Origin: Candidatus Pantoea soli
GTDB lineage: Bacteria; Pseudomonadota; Gammaproteobacteria; Enterobacterales; Enterobacteriaceae
Reading direction: 5' to 3'
Assembly (NCBI RefSeq): GCF_007833795.1
Contig: NZ_CP032703.1
Span: 1 to 64,000 of the forward strand
DNA: 64,000 nucleotides
Numbering within the stretch: position 1 is the first letter of the stretch; every line of letters starts with the position of its first letter. This document shows, one piece after another, positions 45,782-56,425 of the stretch. The position numbers and the translations under genes are program-made. The notes beneath the pieces are model-generated. The model saw only the letters and a program-made list of their open reading frames with translations, was not told the DNA's origin and searched no databases.

Positions 45782-47326
45782 TTACACCTGAAAGGTTTCG
45801 ACCATGCCGCGCAGCGCATGCACCTGTTCAGCCAGCGCCTGAGAAGCAGAGGAGGACTCTTCCACCAGCGCCGCATTGTTCTGCGTGACGCCGTCCATCT
45901 GGCTTACCGCAATGCTGACCTGCGAAATTCCCTGCATCTGCTCAGAGGAGGCGAGGGAGATTTCGTCCATGTTATCGGCCAGTTCATTCACCCTGCCGAC
46001 GATTTTCAGGATACTCTGGCCGGTGCCTGCCGCGATGACCACCCCATTTTCCACCTGCTCCACGGCCTGCTCGATCAGCTGTTTGATATCACGGGCCGCC
46101 GTTGCGCTGCGTTGTGCCAGCGTCCTGACTTCACCTGCCACCACGGCAAATCCCCGGCCCTCTTCCCCCGCATGGGCGGCTTCTACCGCTGCATTCAGCG
46201 CCAGGATATTGGTCTGGAAAGCAATACTCTCAATAACGGTGGTGATATCGCGCACTTTACTGGCGCTCATGGAAATATCCTGCATGCTGCCGGTCATACG
46301 CTGTACATCGGCTTCACCCGTGCGTGCCAGCAGGGCTGTTTCACGAGCCGATTCTGCCGTCTGCCGGGCGCCGGCCGTGTTGCTTTTCACGGTGGCGGTC
46401 AGTTGCTCCATACTGGCGGCAGTTTCCTGCAGCGCGGCTGCCTGCTGCTCTGTACGCGAAGAGAGTTCAACGTTACCCTGCGAAATTTCATCTGTCGCCA
46501 GCGCCACAGACGCGGCGGAGTCTTTGATATCTGAAACCAGGCGGCGCAGATTTGCCTGCATACCGCTTAGCGAAGCCAGCAGGCTGGAGGTGTCGTTGCG
46601 GCGCAGTTTTACCGGACTGGTCAGGTCACCGGCGGCAATAGCGGCGGCCAGCGCACGGGCCTGCGCCGGTTCTCCTCCCAGTTGCCGCATCAGCACGCGC
46701 GAAATCAGGAAACCGGTGGTGACGGCGATGGCCACCGAAAGCAGCGCCAGAGCCAGCAGCATGGTTGCAGTGCGCGCAGTCGCTGCGCTGTTCTCTTCCA
46801 CGGTGTCACGGCTCAGCTTCATCTCAATCTCTGTCAGCGCCGCCAGGGAATTGAGCAGGGCCTGCTGGGCCGGACGGGCTGTGGTCAGCAGATAAACGGT
46901 GGCATCCTGCTGCCGGTTTTCCATCCCCAGTTTGCCGGCGGTCATCAGGGTGGTCATCGCAGGTCCTTCTGCCGCCAGGACGTTTTCCAGCATCGCTTTA
47001 CCACGAGCGGAAACGTTTTCAGACATGCTTTCTACCAGGGCCTGGCGTTGACGGACATACTTTTCCCGCTGCGTCGTCAGCCTGCGCCATTCAGGCGCCA
47101 TGGCTTCAGGATCGTGAAGCAGGGCCAGGTTGCGCACAGCAATCGCCATATCACGGGCAATACCGCGCATATCCAGCACCAGCGTAAAACGTTTCATTTT
47201 GTTGTTTACCGTATCATCCATGCCCTCCTGCGCGCGCCAGAGCGCATGCAGCGCAATGCTGGTGCAGAAAATGAACAGCACAATAAGCAGGCCAAAACCG
47301 GTGGCGAGGCGAGTCGAAATTTTCAT
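45782..47326 (-). CDS. Methyl-accepting chemotaxis protein, four-helix sensor type
   Basis: 514 residues: membrane segment about 9-31 (FGLLIVLFIFCTSIALHAL), four-helix-bundle periplasmic sensor about 32-185, second segment about 190-212, HAMP, and signalling domain with [30 protein letters not shown]. The C-terminus ends at VETFQV without a receptor pentapeptide tether. AGGGAAA precedes the ATG. Ligand unknown. A possible FliA promoter lies at 47370-47396 on the same strand. Confidence 0.9.
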   Translation of the reverse strand: MKISTRLATGFGLLIVLFIFCTSIALHALWRAQEGMDDTVNNKMKRFTLVLDMRGIARDMAIAVRNLALLHDPEAMAPEWRRLTTQREKYVRQRQALVESMSENVSARGKAMLENVLAAEGPAMTTLMTAGKLGMENRQQDATVYLLTTARPAQQALLNSLAALTEIEMKLSRDTVEENSAATARTATMLLALALLSVAIAVTTGFLISRVLMRQLGGEPAQARALAAAIAAGDLTSPVKLRRNDTSSLLASLSGMQANLRRLVSDIKDSAASVALATDEISQGNVELSSRTEQQAAALQETAASMEQLTATVKSNTAGARQTAESARETALLARTGEADVQRMTGSMQDISMSASKVRDITTVIESIAFQTNILALNAAVEAAHAGEEGRGFAVVAGEVRTLAQRSATAARDIKQLIEQAVEQVENGVVIAAGTGQSILKIVGRVNELADNMDEISLASSEQMQGISQVSIAVSQMDGVTQNNAALVEESSSASQALAEQVHALRGMVETFQV

Positions 47327-47369
47327 TATGATTTCCCTGTGAGTTAAAAATATTGCAGTTCGGTTTTTG

Positions 47370-47396
47370 TTATCGACCGGTCATTACCAGACTCCA
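47370..47396 (-). promoter_or_regulatory. Possible FliA promoter of the second chemoreceptor
   Basis: On the minus strand TGGAGTCT-N11-GTCGATAA: the -10 matches 7 of 8 and the -35 5 of 8 consensus bases with exact spacing, 44 bp before the start. Confidence 0.5.
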
Positions 47397-47821
47397 GCGC
47401 CGGTTATTTATTTTCGTGCGCCACACCGCCAGTGAAAGAAGAATAGATTAGCCGGGCTTCTGAAAATTTTTTTATTTAGCAGAGCAAAAAAGAAAAGAGA
47501 CGATTTTGCATTGGCGCAGATAGGAAATTAATAAATAAAAGTAAATGATTTAAATGAGAATTTTTTTGATTAATTTAATTACAAAAGCCGTAACTGCATA
47601 AAAATGGCCGAATTCAGGGGGCGATTTAAGTTAGTTTCACTGCCTGAGCAGTGCAGCCAGGAAAGAGAAAGGATAACGGTTGCGGCAGGGCTGAATGGTT
47701 AGCTCTATGTAACGTAAGGCAATTTGCAGCAGGAATAGCGGCCTGGAAAGCAGAACGTCGGCAGAAAAAACACTCTGCGCAGGGTTAAAAAATAGGGTGA
47801 GGGGCCTGCAACGCTGCCGGC

Positions 47822-47960
47822 AAAAAAAAGGCCCCCGAAGGGGCAATAAGGAGTTACTTATCTCTGCTGGATAGCGATTCCCGGCACAGAGATAAATCAC
47901 TATAAATGACACCGGTAATTTGTGTAGTTAATCGCTAAACTTTTTTTACTTAACGTCATT
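47822..47960 (-). ncRNA. Candidate small RNA on the minus strand
   Basis: A GCCCC-TTC-GGGGGC stem followed by eight U residues on the minus strand (47822-47847), with a TATAAT box about 135 bp upstream on the same strand (near 47970) and no credible gene between. The surrounding 47397-48200 stretch is AT-rich, with a CACTGC-CTGA-GCAGTG hairpin at about 47639, and otherwise shows nothing. Confidence 0.35.
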
Positions 47961-48202
47961 ATATTTAGTCTGCTAACTTTCTTTTTCTCCCTTTATTACA
48001 GCGGGTTGGCTTATATGAAATCGATTACTAAGAAAACGCTTAAAGGGATTATTTTTTTACACCCGATGCCGCCCTGGCTCTGATTAACGCGCATCTGTTT
48101 CGGGCAAGGTGTGGGCTTTCCAGACATCTGTAGCGTCAGGCGTGCAGACCGGGACGACATCGTGACAATCCACAGAGAGATAATGCATACTGCCTGCGAA
48201 AG

Positions 48203-48216
48203 CTAAAACGGTTTAG
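48203..48216. promoter_or_regulatory. ScrR operator upstream of scrK
   Basis: CTAAAACGGTTTAG, one mismatch from a perfect palindrome, 18 bp before the scrK start. Same motif as the two sites before scrY. Confidence 0.75.
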
Positions 48217-48234
48217 CTAACAGGGAGCAACAGA

Positions 48235-49161
48235 ATGCAACGTGTATGGTGTTTGGGCGACGCAGTAGTGGATCTGCTGCCGGAAGAGGATGGTCGTTTA
48301 CTGCAATGCCCTGGCGGGGCACCGGCCAACGTGGCGGCAGGCATCGCCCGACTGGGTGGCAACAGTGGATTTATCGGTCGGGTGGGTGCCGATCCCTTTG
48401 GCCATTTTCTGCGTGACACCCTGCGGCGCGAGCAGGTCGATGTGACCTGCATGCAGAGTGACGCCGCGCAGCGTACCTCGACGGTCGTCGTGGCACTGGA
48501 TGAGCAGGGCGAACGCACCTTCACTTTTATGGTGCGGCAAAGCGCGGATCTATTTCTGCAAACGGACGATCTTCCCACGTTCCGCGCTGGCGAATGGCTG
48601 CACTGTTGCTCCATCGCGCTGCTGCAGGAGCCCTCGCGTTCTGCCACGCTGACAGCGATGCAACGCATGCAGGATGCGGGCGGCTTTGTGAGTTTTGATC
48701 CCAATATCCGCCTCGATCTCTGGCAGGACCAGGCCATGCTGCGAAACTGCCTGCATCAGGCGTTACAGCTTGCTGATGTGGTGAAGTTGTCTGAAGAGGA
48801 ACTGGTGTTTCTGAGCGGGGGCGAAGAGCGGGACGCGGCCATTACACAGCTTGCCACACGCTTTGGAATCCGGCTTTTGCTGGTTACGCAGGGCAGTGCG
48901 GGTGTGCTCGCCTGGCACCAGCAAACGCTGACGCATCACCCGGCAAAGCCGGTGGTGAGTGTGGATACCACCGGTGCCGGGGATGCGTTTGTCGCCGGAT
49001 TGCTTTGGGGACTGGCGCAGCAGGGCCTGCCCGCCGATGCCGCACAGCTGGCGGCACGCCTGCAGTGCGCCCAGGCATGCGGCGCGCTGGCAACCACGGC
49101 GAAAGGCGCCATGACCGCGCTGCCGGACTATCAGCAACTGCAGCGTCAGCTGCGTTCATAA
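48235..49161 (+). CDS. scrK: Fructokinase ScrK
   Basis: PfkB-family sugar kinase of 308 residues (ScrK about 307) that phosphorylates the fructose freed by ScrB. Motifs: CPGGAPANVAAGIARLGGNSGFIG near residues 23-46 (sugar site) and the catalytic DTTGAGDAFVAG near 245. GGGAG precedes the ATG. It has its own ScrR operator and is followed by a 160-bp gap with two more operators. Confidence 0.92.
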   Translation: MQRVWCLGDAVVDLLPEEDGRLLQCPGGAPANVAAGIARLGGNSGFIGRVGADPFGHFLRDTLRREQVDVTCMQSDAAQRTSTVVVALDEQGERTFTFMVRQSADLFLQTDDLPTFRAGEWLHCCSIALLQEPSRSATLTAMQRMQDAGGFVSFDPNIRLDLWQDQAMLRNCLHQALQLADVVKLSEEELVFLSGGEERDAAITQLATRFGIRLLLVTQGSAGVLAWHQQTLTHHPAKPVVSVDTTGAGDAFVAGLLWGLAQQGLPADAAQLAARLQCAQACGALATTAKGAMTALPDYQQLQRQLRS

Positions 49162-49199
49162 CCCTTTCTTGCCCTGTTTTGCGACATACCTCACATCAA

Positions 49200-49273
49200 C
49201 TAAATCGGTTTAGCTAAATCCGTTGCGCTTTCAAAATTGGCACCACTAAGATGCAGCACCTAAACCGGTTTAG
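49200..49273. promoter_or_regulatory. Two ScrR operators upstream of scrYAB
   Basis: CTAAATCGGTTTAG (49200-49213) and perfect CTAAACCGGTTTAG (49260-49273), 60 bp apart, before scrY. The LacI-family repressor encoded at the end of the cluster is the obvious binder. Confidence 0.8.
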
Positions 49274-49303
49274 CAAAATTACAAACAGTTGATGATAGCC
49301 TGA

Positions 49304-50875
<1,572 letters not shown>

Positions 50876-50941
50876 TGATGTGGCCCCGGTACGGGGCCCT
50901 GTTCCCTTTGGTCAGCATAAAAACGAGAAACTGAGGTCATT

Positions 50942-52312
50942 ATGGATGTTGTGAATATCTCCCGCACGCTGCTGCCGTTGCTGGGAGGCCGGGAAAATAT
51001 TGCCAGCGCGGCGCACTGCGCTACCCGTCTGCGCCTGGTGCTGGTGGATGATGCCAAAGCGGACACCGCCGCAATTGGCAAACTGGAAGGGGTAAAAGGT
51101 TGCTTCCGCAATGCCGGTCAGTTACAGGTAATTTTTGGCACCGGCGTAGTGAATAAAGTTTACGCCGCGTTTATCCGTGAAGCGGGCATCAGCGAAAGCA
51201 GCAAATCAGAAGCCGCCGACATGGCAGCGCGTAAACTCAACCCTTTTCAGCGCATCGCGCGCCTGCTGTCGAACATTTTCGTACCGATTATCCCGGCCAT
51301 TGTCGCTTCCGGCCTGCTGATGGGCCTGCTGGGCATGGTCAAAACCTACGGCTGGGTCAACCCTGATAACGCCCTGTATATCATGCTGGATATGTGCAGT
51401 TCGGCGGCCTTTATCATTCTGCCGATTCTGATTGGCTTTACGGCAGCGCGTGAATTTGGCGGGAATCCGTTTCTGGGGGCGACGCTTGGTGGCATTCTCA
51501 CCCACCCGGCGCTGACCAATGCCTGGGGCGTGGCCGCCGGTTTCCACACCATGAACTTCTTCGGCATTGAAGTCGCGATGATCGGCTATCAGGGCACGGT
51601 CTTCCCGGTGCTGCTGGCGGTGTGGTTTATGAGCGTGCTGGAAAAACAACTGCGCAGAGTCATTCCCGATGCGCTGGATCTGATCCTGACGCCGTTCCTG
51701 ACGGTGATTATCTCGGGCTTTGTGGCGCTGCTGCTGATTGGCCCGGCGGGGCGCATGCTGGGTGACGGTATTTCTTTTGTTCTCAGTACGCTGATTGCCC
51801 ATGCGGGCTGGCTGGCTGGCCTGCTGTTTGGCGGCCTCTATTCAGTGATTGTCATTACCGGGGTGCACCACAGCTTTCACGCGATCGAAGCCGGATTGCT
51901 GGGGAATCCGTCTATCGGGGTGAATTTCCTGCTGCCGATTTGGGCCATGGCCAACGTGGCGCAGGGCGGCGCCTGTCTGGCGGTGTGGTTTAAAACCAAA
52001 GACGCAAAAATCAAAGCGATTTCGCTGCCGTCCGGGTTTTCCGCTTTGCTGGGTATCACCGAAGCGGCCATTTTCGGTATTAACCTGCGCTTTATGAAGC
52101 CCTTTATCGCCGGGCTGGCCGGTGGCGCAGTGGGCGGAGCCTGGGTGGTATCGATGCATGTGAATATGACGGCCGTCGGACTGACCGGCATTCCCGGGAT
52201 GGCGATCGTTCAGGCCAGTTCACTGCTTAACTATGCCATCGGCATGGTGATCGCTTTCAGCGTAGCGTTTATGCTCTCTTACCTGCTTAAATACAAAACG
52301 GACGCAGAATAA
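50942..52312 (+). CDS. scrA: Sucrose PTS permease EIIBC ScrA
   Basis: 456 residues. EIIB domain with phospho-acceptor Cys26 in AAHCATRLRL, EIIC membrane domain from about residue 100 (LLSNIFVPIIPAIVASGLLMGL; ITGVHHSFHAIEAGLL). It imports sucrose as sucrose-6-phosphate and uses EIIA-glucose. Its stop overlaps the scrB start by one base. Confidence 0.94.
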   Translation: MDVVNISRTLLPLLGGRENIASAAHCATRLRLVLVDDAKADTAAIGKLEGVKGCFRNAGQLQVIFGTGVVNKVYAAFIREAGISESSKSEAADMAARKLNPFQRIARLLSNIFVPIIPAIVASGLLMGLLGMVKTYGWVNPDNALYIMLDMCSSAAFIILPILIGFTAAREFGGNPFLGATLGGILTHPALTNAWGVAAGFHTMNFFGIEVAMIGYQGTVFPVLLAVWFMSVLEKQLRRVIPDALDLILTPFLTVIISGFVALLLIGPAGRMLGDGISFVLSTLIAHAGWLAGLLFGGLYSVIVITGVHHSFHAIEAGLLGNPSIGVNFLLPIWAMANVAQGGACLAVWFKTKDAKIKAISLPSGFSALLGITEAAIFGINLRFMKPFIAGLAGGAVGGAWVVSMHVNMTAVGLTGIPGMAIVQASSLLNYAIGMVIAFSVAFMLSYLLKYKTDAE

Positions 52313-53721
52313 TGGCTTCTTCAACACGGTTAGCCGCCATGCTTCAGGCGGTGATGCGCGGTCAGCCAGCCGCTCTCAGTGACCCGCACTATCCGGGCTG
52401 GCACCTTGCGCCGGTAACCGGATTACTTAACGATCCCAACGGCTTTATCCAGTTTGCCGGGCGCTTTCATCTGTTTTACCAGTGGAATGCGCTGGGCTGT
52501 GAGCATAAACACAAGTGCTGGGGCCACTGGAGTTCAGCCGATCTGCTGCACTGGCAGCACGAGCCGGTAGCGCTGATGCCGGATGAAGAGTATGACCGCA
52601 GCGGCTGTTACTCCGGCAGCGCCGTGGATAACCAGGGTACGCTGACGCTGATCTACACCGGTAATGTCAAATATGACGACGGCTCACGTACCGCGTGGCA
52701 GTGTCTGGCGGTGCAAAACGCGGCGGGCGGTTTTGACAAACTGGGGCCGGTGATTGCGCTGCCACAGGGCTACACCGGCCACGTGCGCGATCCGAAAGTG
52801 TGGCAGCATGACGGGCGGTGGTACATGGTGCTGGGCGCACAGGACCAGCGCCACCAGGGCAAAGTGCTGCTGCTGCGTTCGGCGGATTTACATCACTGGG
52901 AATCCCTCGGAGAAATTGCCGGCAGCGGGCTGAACGGCCTGGGCGATGCCGGCTACATGTGGGAATGTCCCGACATGTTTACGCTCGGTGATACCACGTT
53001 TCTGATTTGCTGTCCGCAGGGTATCCGGCGTGAAGCGCAGCGTTACCTCAACGCCCATCCCAGCGCCTGGCTGGCGGGCGACCTCGATTATGACGCCGCA
53101 CGCTTTACGCATGGCGCCTTCCACGAACTGGATGCCGGGTTTGAATTTTATGCCCCGCAGACCACGCTGACCGCTGACGGACGCCGCCTGCTGATTGGCT
53201 GGATGGGCGTGCCGGATGGCGAAGAGATGCGCCAGCCCACCGTGGCCCAGGGCTGGATCCATCAGATGACCTGCGTGCGGGAACTGGGCACGCGCGACGG
53301 CCGTCTGCTGCAGCGCCCGGCCACTGAACTGCAGGCACTGCGGGGTGCAGAGCAGCACTATGAGGGGCGCGCCGATCGGGCTCCCGCCCTTGCTGCGGAG
53401 CGTCTGGAACTGCTGCTGACCGGGCAGGGTGGCGTCACGCTGGACTTTGCGCAGACGCTGCTGCTGACATGGCATGCGGAAGGGCTGCAGCTGAAAAGGC
53501 GCAGCCTGGAAAGCGGCGAATGGGAGAGCCGCTACTGGCGCGGCGCGGTCAGCCAGCTGCAGATCCTGTGCGATCACTCCAGCGTGGAAATCTTCATTAA
53601 TGAAGGCGAAGGCGTGATGAGCAGCCGTTACTTCCCGGCGCATCCGGCACAATTAACCCTGATCGGGGACGCAGAAGTGCACGCCCGCTACTGGCCGTTG
53701 CGGCGCTGCATGGTAGAATAA
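52312..53721 (+). CDS. scrB: Sucrose-6-phosphate hydrolase ScrB
   Basis: GH32 invertase, 469 residues. Nucleophile Asp41 in NDPNG, stabilising RDP (Arg159, Asp160) and acid/base Glu218 in ECP are all present, followed by the C-terminal beta-sandwich. It yields glucose-6-phosphate and fructose, the latter used by ScrK. Translation is probably coupled to scrA through the ATG overlapping TAA. Confidence 0.95.
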   Translation: MASSTRLAAMLQAVMRGQPAALSDPHYPGWHLAPVTGLLNDPNGFIQFAGRFHLFYQWNALGCEHKHKCWGHWSSADLLHWQHEPVALMPDEEYDRSGCYSGSAVDNQGTLTLIYTGNVKYDDGSRTAWQCLAVQNAAGGFDKLGPVIALPQGYTGHVRDPKVWQHDGRWYMVLGAQDQRHQGKVLLLRSADLHHWESLGEIAGSGLNGLGDAGYMWECPDMFTLGDTTFLICCPQGIRREAQRYLNAHPSAWLAGDLDYDAARFTHGAFHELDAGFEFYAPQTTLTADGRRLLIGWMGVPDGEEMRQPTVAQGWIHQMTCVRELGTRDGRLLQRPATELQALRGAEQHYEGRADRAPALAAERLELLLTGQGGVTLDFAQTLLLTWHAEGLQLKRRSLESGEWESRYWRGAVSQLQILCDHSSVEIFINEGEGVMSSRYFPAHPAQLTLIGDAEVHARYWPLRRCMVE

Positions 53722-53750
53722 GTCATTGTTTCCTTAACTGATGCATTGAC

Positions 53751-54767
53751 GTGAGAAAAACCAGACGCGTTACCATCGCCGATATCGCCGCGCTGGCGGG
53801 CGTATCCAAGGCCACCGCCAGCCTGGTGCTGAACGGCCGGGGCAAAGAGCTGCGCGTGGCGAAAGAGACGCGTGAACGGGTGCTGACGCTGGCGCGTGAA
53901 CATCACTATCAGGCGAGCATTCATGCGCGCCTGCTGCGTGACAACCGCAGCCACACGCTGGGGCTGGTGGTGCCGGAAATCACCAACCACGGCTTTGCGG
54001 TCTTTTCTCATGCGCTGGAAAACCTCTGCCGCGAAGCCGGGCTGCAACTGCTGATCTCCTGCACGGATGAAAACGCCGGGCAGGAGCGGGTGGTGGTAGA
54101 TAACCTGGTGGCGCGTCAGGTGGACGGACTGATTGTGGCATCAAGCATGCTCAGCGACACCGATTACGTCAGGCTCAGTGAACAGCTGCCGGTAGTGCTG
54201 TTTGACCGTTACATGAGTGAGACGCAGCTGCCGCTGGTTATGACGGATTCGGTTACGCCGACCGCAGAACTGGTGGAAAGACTGGCGCGGGCGAATCCGG
54301 AAGAAATCTATTTTCTCGGCGGCCAGCCACGGCTGTCACCGACGCGCGATCGCCTCGCCGGCTTTATGCAGGGGCTGGCGCGGGCGGGCGTCACGCCGCG
54401 TCCCGAATGGATTATCCACGGTAACTATCACCCCAGCAGCGGGTATGAAATGTTTGCCGCGCTGTGCGCGCGGCTGGGCCGGCCGCCGCAGGCCATTTTC
54501 ACCGCCGCCTGCGGTCTGATGGAGGGCGTGCTGCGCTACATGAGCCAGCACCATCTGCTGAACAGTCAGGTGCGCGTCGCCAGCTTTGACGACCACTATC
54601 TGTATGATTCACTTTCCATTGCCATCGACACCGTCGAGCAGGATGTGCCGCGCTTGGCGCAGGAGTGCTTTACGCTGCTGACAGCGCTGATCGGCGGCGA
54701 TGAGCCTGCCAGTCTGCAAAGCATCCTGCCCGCCACCCTGCGCCTGCGCTCCCCGGCAGGTGCCTGA
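53751..54767 (+). CDS. scrR: Sucrose regulon repressor ScrR
   Basis: LacI-family, 338 residues from GTG 53751. Helix-turn-helix [38 protein letters not shown] with the extra KELRV insert typical of ScrR/Cra-like members. The sensor domain should bind fructose or fructose-1-phosphate. It directly follows scrB and should act at the three CTAAA-N-CGGTTTAG sites. Confidence 0.92.
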   Translation: MRKTRRVTIADIAALAGVSKATASLVLNGRGKELRVAKETRERVLTLAREHHYQASIHARLLRDNRSHTLGLVVPEITNHGFAVFSHALENLCREAGLQLLISCTDENAGQERVVVDNLVARQVDGLIVASSMLSDTDYVRLSEQLPVVLFDRYMSETQLPLVMTDSVTPTAELVERLARANPEEIYFLGGQPRLSPTRDRLAGFMQGLARAGVTPRPEWIIHGNYHPSSGYEMFAALCARLGRPPQAIFTAACGLMEGVLRYMSQHHLLNSQVRVASFDDHYLYDSLSIAIDTVEQDVPRLAQECFTLLTALIGGDEPASLQSILPATLRLRSPAGA

Positions 54768-54801
54768 ACGCTTTACGCCGTCGATTTACACGCAGAGCGC
54801 A

Positions 54802-54829
54802 AACCGGGCTGCGGCATGCGGCCCGGGTT
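54802..54829. terminator. Hairpin between scrR and the convergent iclR gene
   Basis: An imperfect GC-rich stem (AACCGGGC / GCCCGGGTT) at the convergent junction, without a T tract. Confidence 0.4.
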
Positions 54830-54837
54830 CCGCGTCG

Positions 54838-55560
54838 CTATTCTTCCTTTTCCAGTGCGTAAAATGCCTCACACCAGCTTTTCCGGGCTCCGAGGCTGAC
54901 AGAAAGCTTCATGGCGGTCGCCTTCATGCGTTGGCCGGTTCCCTCTTCCCGGCGCGCGCGCGTCAGGCGGGAGGTGGGGCCGGTCAGCGCCAGCGCTGCC
55001 GCCAGCTTTTCACCGCTGCTGAACACCGGCAGGGCAAAGGCCGCGATATGCGGATCGCGCACGCCAGCGGAATAGAGCGGCAAGGTGGTATCGCTGCTCT
55101 CCAGCGCCTCATTCATGCCCCAGTGACGCAGCACCTGACCGATGGCCGAACCGTCCAGCGGCAGGGATGTACCCGGCAGACGCGTTTCACGCAGCCCTTC
55201 TGACGCCTCCGCGCGGAACAGACACAGCCGCTGCCCGTTCTCAATCACGTACCAGGATGCGCTCTCGCGCGTTGCGGCGGCCAGCGCGTGCAGCTCCGGC
55301 TGGACAATCGAAGCCAGATGAAAAGATTGTTCATACAGTTTGCCGAGGTAAAGCAGACGGGGACCCAGCGAATAGACGCCGTTGTCGCGCCGGATAACGT
55401 AATTCATCCGTTCCAGCGAATTCATCAGCCGGTAAACCGTAGTCTTGTGGTAGCCGGAGAGCTGGGCCAGTTCTGTCAGGGTCAGCGCTTCTTCACCCGG
55501 GGTGAAGCAATCCAATAGCGCCAGTGCTTTTTCTACGGCAATTACACCTTCATTTCCCAT
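54838..55560 (-). CDS. IclR-family regulator of the hydroxy-acid cluster
   Basis: 240 residues: winged helix VEKALALLDCFTPGEEALTLTELAQLSGYHKTTVYRLMNSLERM region (about residues 7-60) and effector domain. AGGAG precedes the ATG. It is divergent from the RraA-dehydrogenase-SMP-30-MFS operon; palindromes in the gap are its likely binding sites. The effector is unknown. Confidence 0.87.
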   Translation of the reverse strand: MGNEGVIAVEKALALLDCFTPGEEALTLTELAQLSGYHKTTVYRLMNSLERMNYVIRRDNGVYSLGPRLLYLGKLYEQSFHLASIVQPELHALAAATRESASWYVIENGQRLCLFRAEASEGLRETRLPGTSLPLDGSAIGQVLRHWGMNEALESSDTTLPLYSAGVRDPHIAAFALPVFSSGEKLAAALALTGPTSRLTRARREEGTGQRMKATAMKLSVSLGARKSWCEAFYALEKEE

Positions 55561-55591
55561 TACAGCCTCTCCTTATTTCGGTCGGCTGAGA

Positions 55592-55717
55592 GTTTACACT
55601 GCAAACTGTGATTCACCTCGTATTTACATCACAAATGCGGCGTTAGCGCTGGCAGAACCCAAAATGTCACCGATATAGTTGTTGTACTTTATACAACATG
55701 GTTTTACAGAGTAAAAC
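55592..55717. promoter_or_regulatory. IclR operators in the divergent promoter
   Basis: GTTTTACAGAGTAAAAC (55701-55717), a perfect palindrome with a 3-bp centre just before the operon's ribosome site, and a related GTTTACACTGCAAAC (55592-55606) near the iclR start. A second palindrome GTTGTA-N5-TACAAC lies at 55681-55697. Confidence 0.6.
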
Positions 55718-55732
55718 TAACGAGGTGGCACT

Positions 55733-56425
55733 ATGTCTGCACAATTTACCCCCCTGATTAACCGCCATATCCAGCGCATTGCCGCAGAAGAGGTCAGGCG
55801 CGCCGCCGAATTTCAGGCGGCGATACTGGCCGATGTTGCCGGCCGTCGCGGTACGCTGCACGGCCGCGTCAGGCCGCTGGCCGCGCACATGAAGGTCGCG
55901 GGGCCCGCGGTAACGGTTGAAGTCCGTCCGGGAGATAACCTCGCGATTCATGCTGCGCTGGCCATCGCACAACCTGGCGATGTGATCGTGGTGGATGGGA
56001 AAGGGGATATCAGCTGTGCGCTGATCGGCGAAATTATGTCAACGCAGGCGGCGGCATCCGGCATTGCCGGCATCATCATCGATGGCGCGGTACGCGATGC
56101 TGACGCGCTGACCGCCGGAAACTTCCCGGTTTTTGCCTCCGGTCTGAACCCCTGTGGTCCGACAAAATCCATCGCCGGCCGCGTCAACGCGCCAATATCT
56201 GTGGCCGGGGCCGCCGTTAGTCCGGGCGATCTGATCGTGGGCGATGCGGATGGCGTGGTCGTGCTGCCGCGCGAGGAGGTGGTGCAGCTGCTTGAGCTCG
56301 CAGCGCGCAAGCTGGATACCGAAACGCGCCGTATCGCGGCGATTCGCGCGGGTGATATCCGCGCACCCTGGCTTGAGGGAGCGCTGCGCGCCGCCGGTAT
56401 GCTGGCAGAAGGAGAAACTCTGTGA
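55733..56425 (+). CDS. RraA-like aldolase/decarboxylase family protein
   Basis: 230 residues of the RraA/HMG aldolase fold. Features: GPAVTVEVRPGDNLAIHAALAIAQPGDVIVVDG shortened to its core PGDVIVVDGKGD, the active-site IIDGAVRDAD (Arg-Asp), and GDLIVGDADGVVVLP. In this context a metal-dependent aldolase for a 4-hydroxy-2-oxo acid is more likely than the RNase E inhibitor role. GAGGTGG precedes the ATG; its stop overlaps the next start. Confidence 0.82.
   Translation: MSAQFTPLINRHIQRIAAEEVRRAAEFQAAILADVAGRRGTLHGRVRPLAAHMKVAGPAVTVEVRPGDNLAIHAALAIAQPGDVIVVDGKGDISCALIGEIMSTQAAASGIAGIIIDGAVRDADALTAGNFPVFASGLNPCGPTKSIAGRVNAPISVAGAAVSPGDLIVGDADGVVVLPREEVVQLLELAARKLDTETRRIAAIRAGDIRAPWLEGALRAAGMLAEGETL

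Noticed and set aside
47637-47912. A 91-codon minus-strand frame
   Set aside because: Crosses the U-tailed terminator of the candidate small RNA and has no domain features.
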